DNA from: CAZXMB01 sp964641715
GTDB lineage: Bacteria > Desulfobacterota > BSN033 > UBA1163
Assembly (NCBI GenBank): GCA_964641715.1
Contig: CAZXMB010000089.1
Coordinates: 1-12,441, forward strand
Reading direction: 5' to 3'
DNA length: 12,441 nucleotides
In this document: positions 7,773-12,441 of the stretch, in pieces
How the letters are laid out: every line of letters begins with the position of its first letter
How positions within the stretch are numbered: the first letter of the stretch is position 1
The notes under the pieces: generated by a model
The model's database searches: none
What the model was told of the DNA's origin: nothing
Seen by the model: the letters and a program-made list of their open reading frames with translations, nothing else
Translations under genes and position numbers: made by a program

Positions 7773-8203
7773 AGGGAAACCTACCACGTTTTCCAGACGA
7801 TTTTATATTCCAACTTAACGAGGGGGAGTTTGAAAATTTGAGGTTCCATTTTGGTACCTCAAGTCAGTGGGGAGAACGGCGGTATGCTCCTGATGCGTTC
7901 ACTGAACAAGGATTGGCCATGCTTTCCAGTGTGCTTCGGAGCAAAAGGGCCATTCAGGTCAATATTGAAATGATGCGGGCATTTTTCAGACTTCGGTAGA
8001 TACTGGCTTCAAACAAAAATCTTTCTAAAAGACTAAATGGACTTGAAAAGAAGTACGACGCTCAGTTTAAGGTGGTTTTTGAGGCGATCCGTGAACTCAT
8101 GATACCACCAGAAACCAAGAAACGCCCCATAGGGTTTTTAGTAGAGGAATCACATATTTCCTATGAAGTCTCAAAAAGACTTAAAAAACAGAGAAAGCAG
8201 TAA
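7769..8203 (+). pseudogene. Truncated ORF6N-domain (phage antirepressor-like) gene, broken
   Basis: The frame reads FPDDFIFQL, RYAPDAFTEQGLAMLSSVL and RAIQVNIEMMRAF, which are typical of ORF6N/KilA-N-type DNA-binding proteins found on phages and mobile elements. The first third of the family (the LYGVETK-type segment) is absent. Homology begins at KGNLPRFPDDF, directly on the stop codon of ligase 2 (7770-7772). An in-frame TAG at 7997-7999 stands where a glutamate codon would be expected (R-stop-ILASN for the usual REILASN). After it the same frame continues with family-like sequence, including LEKKYDAQFKVVFEAIRELM, to TAA 8201-8203. So it has a 5' deletion plus a nonsense mutation. GTG 7769 can open a 76-residue peptide, but that is unlikely to be functional. 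The gene was probably brought in by a mobile element and is now decaying. Confidence 0.85.
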
Positions 8204-8242
8204 TCTTTCGGACACGAATCATGCCCGTCCACTGAAACTTAA

Positions 8243-8254
8243 TTGTAGGCGGGG
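8243..8254 (+). repeat. 12-bp direct repeat TTGTAGGCGGGG, first copy
   Basis: The same 12 bases recur at 8670-8681 inside the GC-rich hairpin, in the same orientation and 427 bases apart. The pair encloses most of the gene-free stretch. It may mark the ends of a lost or decayed insertion. Confidence 0.6.
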
Positions 8255-8300
8255 GTCACGAACCACCGTATTGATGAAAGGTGAGGACGGTTCTCTTAAA

Positions 8301-8340
8301 AATTACCACTAAAAATGCGATCGCATTTATAGTGGTAATT
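8301..8340. repeat. 40-bp near-perfect palindrome
   Basis: The dyad is centred between 8320 and 8321 on ATGCGATCGCAT. All 20 base pairs match except one (8312 against 8329), and there is no loop. The outer arms are ATTACCACT and AGTGGTAAT. On the minus strand the hairpin would be followed by five T residues, so it might serve as a weak terminator for leftward transcription from the livHMGF operon, about 370 bases past livF2. Its symmetry also fits an operator or a mobile-element end. The function is not known. Confidence 0.85.
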
Positions 8341-8662
8341 AAAAGAAAGCAATTAGGTAATCCATAAGAAAATCAGCTAAGGTTTACCCAATGAAACCTT
8401 CCGCCTAATGGCTTCCTTCCCGCTCCGTTAATCCCTTCCTGATCCTGATGGCGAACCATTCCTGAAAGTCGCTCTTACCGGAAAGGCGGTATGTCTTGTG
8501 ACCGGAAATGCTTCTGATTTTCCAGCGAAACTGTGTCAAGGCGATAAGATTCTTTCCCCAGGCGGATTTTTGAATTTTTATAAGACACAGAAAAAAAACA
8601 AATGCAAATAACGGATTTGCGGGTAATGGCTGGGAATGTTTGACCGGCAAGTGCCCCGCAAG

Positions 8663-8681
8663 CCCCGCCTTGTAGGCGGGG
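8663..8681. repeat. GC-rich hairpin downstream of livF2
   Basis: CCCCGCC (8663-8669) and GGCGGGG (8675-8681) form a perfect 7-bp stem with the loop TTGTA. It lies about 30 bases past the livF2 stop on the minus strand. Neither side has a T-run, so it is not a canonical intrinsic terminator. It may protect the 3' end of the mRNA, or be a REP-like or insertion-sequence-end hairpin. Confidence 0.7.
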
Positions 8682-8711
8682 AGCTTCACTCTAAAAATTT
8701 ACACCCGGAAA

Positions 8712-9470
8712 TTACAGTCCGAAGTAGGCTTCCTTCACATCAGGATTTTCTAAGAGTTCACTCCCGGTCCCTTCTGCCACCAGCCCCCCATTCTCAAGAA
8801 CATAGGCATAATCGACAATGGGGAGGACAGGTCTGGCATATTGCTCCGTGACGACCACCGTAATCCCGGTTTCCTCTTTAATGCTCTTAATCGCTTTGGC
8901 AAGCCTGATCTCAATGACTGGGGCCAACCCGAGGAGAGGTTCATCAAGGAGAAGGAGTTTGGGTTGTGCCATCAGCGCCCTGCCGATGGCCAGCATCTGC
9001 TGCTCACCTCCGCTGAGAAACCCTCCTGCCCTGCTTTTCAGTTTCTCCAGCTCCGGAAAGAGGTTGAACACATATTCCAGGGTCTTCTTGGCCTGGATTT
9101 TTGTGGCCAGGTAACCACCCATTCTCAGGTTTTCGAGGGCACTACTTTCAGGAAAGATGAGACGCCTCTCTGGGCAGAGGATAATCCCTTTTTTTGCCCT
9201 TTCGCTTGGTTCAATAGTAAGGAGGTCTTCTCCCTTAAACTTTATCTCTCCTGTGAGAGTAATCCTCTCTCCGCCCTTCATCTCCTCTTTTTTCCTCACA
9301 TCCAATATGATCCCTGAGATGCAATACATGAGAGAGGACTTCCCTGCACTGTTTGAGCCGAAAATCCCAACGATGAGCCCTTCATGAACGGTCAGGTTCA
9401 CATTATTGATCGCCAGCGCATTCTCATAGAACAGCATCAGATCTTTGATCTTAAGGATGGGGCTCACCAT
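8712..9470 (-). CDS. livF: ABC transporter ATP-binding protein, LivF family (copy 2)
   Basis: LivF-type ATPase of the second transporter set, 252 residues. Walker A is GSNSAGKS (38-45), signature LSGGE (152-156), Walker B LLLLDE (172-177), and Q210 in TEQY replaces the switch histidine as in classical LivF. It shares with copy 1 the extra K/E/G-rich stretch after Walker A (VRKKEEMKGGERITL), the CPERR segment and the C-terminal NPDV--AYFGL tail, so the two are close paralogues. The start is ATG 9470, with AGAGGA a few bases upstream. The first seven bases overlap the end of livG2 (ATGGTGA), which implies translational coupling. It is the last gene of the leftward livHMGF operon. Confidence 0.94.
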   Translation of the reverse strand: MVSPILKIKDLMLFYENALAINNVNLTVHEGLIVGIFGSNSAGKSSLMYCISGIILDVRKKEEMKGGERITLTGEIKFKGEDLLTIEPSERAKKGIILCPERRLIFPESSALENLRMGGYLATKIQAKKTLEYVFNLFPELEKLKSRAGGFLSGGEQQMLAIGRALMAQPKLLLLDEPLLGLAPVIEIRLAKAIKSIKEETGITVVVTEQYARPVLPIVDYAYVLENGGLVAEGTGSELLENPDVKEAYFGL

Positions 9471-10228
9471 TTTATTTCCTCTCCGAGGTAAGCTCGTTTC
9501 ACCTTCTCATCCTGCATCACCTGCTCAGGTTCTCCCTCCGCCAGCTTTTCACCGAAGCTCAAAACAATCACCTTATCGGCTACGCTGAAGAGCTCCCTCA
9601 GCCTATGCTCGATCATCATTAAAGTAACTCCTCTCATCCGCAGCCTCTCAATCAAAGGGACGATGCTGGCGATCTCGCTCATGCTGAGCCCTGAAAAGAC
9701 CTCATCACAGATGATGACTTCGGGCCGGAGAGCGAGGCAACGGGCAAGTTCGAGGCGTTTCAAATAACCGAGAGGAAGCGCGGAGGCGAACTTATAGGGG
9801 ACATAGGCATCCCTTTCAAAACCCACCTCTTCAAGAAGATCAATCGCAACCGCGTCTCTATCTCCCCCCCGGCTTCCTGCGAATCGACGGGCTCTCGGTG
9901 ACCAGAGCGGGACAATGAGATTCTTGAATGACCTCAGGCTGAGAAAGGGCCGGACGACCTGAAATGTCCTTGCCACCCCGAGGTCTGCAATTTTATAAGG
10001 GGGAAGTCTTGTCAGCCTCATCTCTTTGAAAAAGACCTCCCCCGATTCCGGTTTCACAAAGCCTGTGATCGCATTGACCAGTGTGGTTTTCCCTGACCCA
10101 TTGGGTCCGATAACCCCAAGCACCTCTCCCTTGAGCAGATCAAAGCTCACGTCATGAAGTGCTTTTACCCCGCCAAAGGATTTACTCAGATTACTGACCC
10201 TGAGCATCGTCTCTTTCTGTTCTTTCAT
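9464..10228 (-). CDS. livG: ABC transporter ATP-binding protein, LivG family (copy 2)
   Basis: LivG-type ATPase of the second transporter set, 254 residues. Walker A is GPNGSGKT (41-48), the Q-loop follows ARTF, the signature is LPLGY in place of LSGGQ, Walker B is VIICDE followed by VFSGLS, and the switch histidine is in IEHRL. The region between Q-loop and signature (RARRFAGSRGGDRD) is a few residues shorter than in copy 1. ATG 10228 lies four bases after the livM2 stop, with AGGG a few bases upstream. ATG 10207 (MLRVSNLSKSF) is a plausible alternative start. The gene overlaps livF2 by seven bases. Gene order and spacing indicate one polycistronic message with livM2 and livF2. Confidence 0.94.
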   Translation of the reverse strand: MKEQKETMLRVSNLSKSFGGVKALHDVSFDLLKGEVLGVIGPNGSGKTTLVNAITGFVKPESGEVFFKEMRLTRLPPYKIADLGVARTFQVVRPFLSLRSFKNLIVPLWSPRARRFAGSRGGDRDAVAIDLLEEVGFERDAYVPYKFASALPLGYLKRLELARCLALRPEVIICDEVFSGLSMSEIASIVPLIERLRMRGVTLMMIEHRLRELFSVADKVIVLSFGEKLAEGEPEQVMQDEKVKRAYLGEEIKW

Positions 10229-10232
10229 CTAT

Positions 10233-11258
10233 TCACACCCTGACCCAATGTTCAATCTGATGGTATTTCCGTGAAGCCCAGTTGAGTAAACCTTCCGGTT
10301 TGAACAAAATGAACCCCACGAGGACCAGACAGTAGAGGACCACTCGTAGTTGACCAAATCCTCGAAGTAATTCGGAGAGGGGAGCGAGAATCAGTGCCCC
10401 CAGTGCGGGACCTGCAAGCGTTCCAGGGCCTCCCATGATGCAAGCAGAGATGGGCATGATAGAAAAGTCAACCGCAAAGAGCGATACTCCCACAAATCCG
10501 GAAAAATGAGCCACAAACGCGCCTGCAAAACATCCGATCACACTGGCAATGTAAAGGGCATAGACCTTGACCCGCGTCACATTAATTCCGCAGGCAAAGA
10601 CAGATTGATCATTGTCCTTTACGCCGGCAAATACTACTCCGATATCCTCACCGCACAGTCTCCGCAAGCCGAAAATGGATAGAAGAAGGACAACAATCAT
10701 CAGATAGACCCCAATCCAGATATTGGGAAATCCTGCGATGGGGCTTAATCCCTCCGTTCCTTCAAAAAGATTTCCCGCCAGGATGATACTCGAGGTTAAG
10801 AATGGAAACATGAATGTGACCACAGCAAAATAGATGCCCCGGAGGGGTAGGCAGGGAAGCCAGAGCAAAGTACAGATGAGGGCGCCACCCAATGTGCCAA
10901 TGGGCATCGTCAGAAGAACCGGCAACTTAAGATAATAGTTGAGGGATCCGGAGATGTAGCCACCCACCCCGATCATAAAGGCTCCTCCGATGCAAACCAG
11001 ACCCACTCTTTCAGCCAGGAAGTCGAACGAGATAGCCAGTAAGGCGTAAACCCCTGCCAGGGCTAAGACCCTTTGCCAGTAAAGACCGGGTAATATCAGA
11101 GGCAAGATCAGTAAACCGATGATCAAACTTGCTCTGGGCGCTATCAGATAGGATACCTCACGCCACGATTGGATGGCATAAAGCCTCTCTGTCCGGGCCT
11201 TGATCCCCCGGTCCAGTCTCTCTTTACGTCTCTCTGCAGTGACCAGATTTTTATCCAT
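10233..11258 (-). CDS. livM: Branched-chain amino acid-type ABC transporter permease, LivM family (copy 2)
   Basis: Inner-membrane permease of the second set, 341 residues, exactly the length of copy 1. The charged N-terminus MDKNLVTAERRKERLDRGIK is almost identical to copy 1, and later regions differ more. Multiple membrane helices follow. Family segments include GGAFMIGVGGYISGSL near residue 100 and GGPGTLAGPALGALILAP near residue 285. ATG 11258 is supported by alignment with copy 1. No strong ribosome-binding site is visible, as for copy 1. It follows livH after a 155-base AT-rich spacer full of dyads and precedes livG2 by four bases. It would form the channel with LivH at 11414-12298. Confidence 0.94.
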   Translation of the reverse strand: MDKNLVTAERRKERLDRGIKARTERLYAIQSWREVSYLIAPRASLIIGLLILPLILPGLYWQRVLALAGVYALLAISFDFLAERVGLVCIGGAFMIGVGGYISGSLNYYLKLPVLLTMPIGTLGGALICTLLWLPCLPLRGIYFAVVTFMFPFLTSSIILAGNLFEGTEGLSPIAGFPNIWIGVYLMIVVLLLSIFGLRRLCGEDIGVVFAGVKDNDQSVFACGINVTRVKVYALYIASVIGCFAGAFVAHFSGFVGVSLFAVDFSIMPISACIMGGPGTLAGPALGALILAPLSELLRGFGQLRVVLYCLVLVGFILFKPEGLLNWASRKYHQIEHWVRV

Positions 11259-11322
11259 GAACCCAAGCCAAGTTTAAATTCGAAATCCGAATATCGAATT
11301 TCGAAACAAATCCAAATGACCG
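11212..11322. repeat. Right arm of the long inverted repeat (livM2 leader and first codons)
   Basis: This is the reverse complement of window positions 1-110 with one extra base (11267) and one substitution. It spans the livM2 leader and the first 15-16 codons. With the left arm it encloses about 11.1 kb. Confidence 0.9.
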
Positions 11323-11395
11323 AAATTCGAATGATCAAAACGGTTTTAAAATTTGAGAATTGAAATTTTGAATTTGTTTCGTGCTTCGGATTTCG
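11281..11395. repeat. AT-rich nested dyads between livH and livM2
   Basis: CGAAATCCGAA (11281-11291) pairs exactly with TTCGGATTTCG (11385-11395). Inside it, CGAAACAAATCC (11302-11313) pairs with GAATTTGTTTCG (11370-11381) with one mismatch. Short ttcgaa palindromes add to the structure. The transcript between livH and livM2 could therefore fold into a long hairpin. This looks like an intergenic repeat family, and its left portion is also found at window position 1 onward. Confidence 0.65.
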
Positions 11396-11413
11396 TGCTT
11401 TGAATTTTCGTTT

Positions 11414-12298
11414 TTATACTCTCTCCTCAAGTTCCTTCTGCTGGCCAAAAAGGCCAGAGGGTCTTATGATCAGAATCAAAATAATGAGTCCGAAGACAAG
11501 CACATTATTCCACATCGTCCCACCAATGGCAGACATAAGGGTGGTCGCAAGGCCCAAGATAAGGGAGGCCAGTATGGTCCCTACCCAGCTCCCCAGCCCT
11601 CCGATCACACATACCGCAATCGCATTGGTTAAAACGCTATATCCTGATTCACAATTGACATTACCCAGGGGCATAATCACAATGGCGGCTAACCCGGCCA
11701 GGGCTGAACCGATGCCCAATGCGATATTGGCCATACGATCGGAGTTAATTCCCAACATTAATGCAGCCCTTTCATGTTGAGCCATGGCTCGAAGGGAGAG
11801 CCCGATCTTATGATGATGGGTGAATAGCCACATGAAGCCCAGAAGGAGTAACCCGGCACCGATAATGAAAAGACGCTGAAGATCGATCGTCACCCAGGGT
11901 GTCTCGACCACACCGTCAATCAACCGGGGTAAAACATATCCCGGGCCGATAAAGCCTTTGAAACCTCCGATTCCCTGAAGGCGTAACCCTTCAAGAATGG
12001 CTAACGCAATGGCAAAAGACACAATAATCTCTGAGATGGGCATGCCTCTGACCCGAATCATGACGAATTGATAGATCGCCATCCCAGCCAGAGATACGAT
12101 GAGGAGAGATAAAATAACGCTCAACCAATAGGGAAGTCCTGCACTATTAATAAAACTCCATGTGATAAATCCTGTGACCACATATAAAGCTCCATGAGCA
12201 AAGTTGGGTAATCGGCTGATGCCATATACAAAAGAAAAACCAACAGCCATCAGGACAAAGGTCATGCCGTTGACCACCCCATAGACAATGACCTCCAT
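11414..12298 (-). CDS. livH: Branched-chain amino acid-type ABC transporter permease, LivH family
   Basis: Inner-membrane permease subunit that would pair with LivM2, 294 residues from ATG 12298. The hallmark FVYGISRLPNFAHGALYVV lies near residues 22-40, in the first third of the protein as usual for LivH. Several further hydrophobic helices follow, with the GGLGSWVGTILASLILG coupling-loop region near 235-250 and a C-terminal IILILIIRPSGLFG helix. GTG 12307 would extend the protein by three residues, but the ribosome-binding site overlaps that codon, so ATG 12298 is preferred. It is the first gene of the leftward operon. It is the only livH in the window, so copy 1 must either have its own off the left edge or share this one. 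Confidence 0.94.
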   Translation of the reverse strand: MEVIVYGVVNGMTFVLMAVGFSFVYGISRLPNFAHGALYVVTGFITWSFINSAGLPYWLSVILSLLIVSLAGMAIYQFVMIRVRGMPISEIIVSFAIALAILEGLRLQGIGGFKGFIGPGYVLPRLIDGVVETPWVTIDLQRLFIIGAGLLLLGFMWLFTHHHKIGLSLRAMAQHERAALMLGINSDRMANIALGIGSALAGLAAIVIMPLGNVNCESGYSVLTNAIAVCVIGGLGSWVGTILASLILGLATTLMSAIGGTMWNNVLVFGLIILILIIRPSGLFGQQKELEERV

Positions 12299-12306
12299 GA
12301 ATGTCA

Positions 12307-12312
12307 CCTCCT
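12307..12312 (-). promoter_or_regulatory. Ribosome-binding site that sets the livH start
   Basis: AGGAGG on the minus strand ends eight bases before ATG 12298 and overlaps the alternative GTG 12307. A CCTCC immediately upstream could pair with it in a small hairpin (CCTC/GAGG, four-base loop) and moderate translation. The hairpin is speculative. Confidence 0.8.
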
Positions 12313-12347
12313 CGGAGGGGATTACACTCGTTTGAAGATTGGGCTGT

Positions 12348-12376
12348 ATTCTATTATCACCAGCTCAAAGTGTCAA
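12348..12376 (-). promoter_or_regulatory. Near-consensus sigma-70 promoter of the livHMGF operon
   Basis: On the minus strand a perfect TTGACA (12371-12376), a 17-base spacer and TAGAAT (12348-12353) predict a start near 12341 and a leader of about 43 bases to livH. With no other good promoter seen between livH and livF2, it probably drives the whole four-gene operon. Confidence 0.75.
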
Positions 12377-12441
12377 GCGATTGTCCTGAGATCTTAAACA
12401 ATGGGGGTCGAAGGGATGGAATGACCAGGCTCAGAGGGGCG

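Larger units (their letters stand above)
8204..8711. other. 508-bp stretch without a convincing gene, rich in dyads
   Basis: This stretch lies between the ORF6N pseudogene and the livF2 stop, where transcription converges. It holds a hairpin-like element at 8260-8293 (GAACC/GGTTC with an inner ACC/GGT), the 40-bp palindrome at 8301-8340, a perfect 7-bp dyad AAGGTTT/AAACCTT at 8379-8400, and a GC-rich hairpin at 8663-8681. The only long reading frame (minus strand, 8405-8689) matches no family I recognise and begins inside the GC hairpin. No tRNA-like or rRNA-like sequence is seen. It may be the remains of a mobile element or a structured RNA. Neither is demonstrated. Confidence 0.6.

Noticed and set aside
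8317..8324. GCGATCGC as a cyanobacterial HIP1 site
   Set aside because: It is the only copy I noticed in 12 kb and it lies within a larger palindrome. HIP1 is meaningful only when highly repeated, and the gene content does not suggest a cyanobacterium.
8405..8689. 94-codon minus-strand reading frame between the pseudogene and livF2
   Set aside because: Its GTG start lies beside the GC-rich hairpin, whose arms would be its first codons. There is no convincing ribosome-binding site and no family resemblance that I recognise. It could be a decayed fragment, but I cannot support it as a gene.
12299..12307. GTG 12307 as the livH start
   Set aside because: The AGGAGG site overlaps this codon, whereas ATG 12298 has ideal eight-base spacing.
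1..12441. CRISPR array, tRNA or rRNA genes
   Set aside because: No regularly spaced repeats with unique spacers were seen, and no tRNA-like or rRNA-like sequence was recognised on either strand.

Overview
The window is a branched-chain-amino-acid (Liv/HAAT) type ABC transporter locus combined with AMP-forming acyl-CoA ligases, and most of its parts occur twice. Nothing in it is a standard phylogenetic marker. Moderate GC content, a permease-ATPase set of an unusual LivF subtype, CoA ligases beside the transporter, and AT-rich intergenic dyads of the ttcgaa type together resemble uncultivated anaerobic Desulfobacterota (former Deltaproteobacteria). That assignment is inference and only moderately sure.

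Layout. Positions 1-3675 (+): livM1, livG1 and acyl-CoA ligase 1. Its livH partner would lie left of the window. Positions 3676-4422 (-): livF1, convergent with ligase 1 with no spacer. Positions 4423-4619: a divergent control region with a near-consensus sigma-70 promoter for the next gene. Positions 4620-7772 (+): the periplasmic substrate-binding protein and acyl-CoA ligase 2. Positions 7769-8203: an N-terminally truncated, nonsense-interrupted ORF6N-domain gene fused onto the stop codon of ligase 2. Positions 8204-8711: no convincing gene, but several inverted repeats, including a 40-bp near-perfect palindrome. Positions 8712-12298 (-): a second and complete membrane/ATPase set, livF2, livG2, livM2 and livH, written leftward from a near-consensus promoter at 12348-12376.

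How the parts fit. LivH and LivM form the membrane channel, LivG and LivF power it, and the secreted binding protein delivers ligand. Here one binding protein and two CoA ligases sit between two transporter sets. The simplest reading is uptake of an organic acid (aromatic, phenylpropanoid, branched or fatty acid) followed by immediate CoA activation in the cytoplasm, rather than plain amino-acid uptake. The substrate cannot be read from the sequence. No regulator gene is present.

The two halves are arranged as a mirror image. The livM1 and livM2 leaders plus their first codons form a nearly identical inverted repeat (1-110 against 11212-11322), although the rest of the two genes has diverged. 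This suggests recent exchange between the copies, and the repeat could allow inversion of the roughly 11-kb interior. The window starts inside this repeat, so its left arm may continue beyond the edge.
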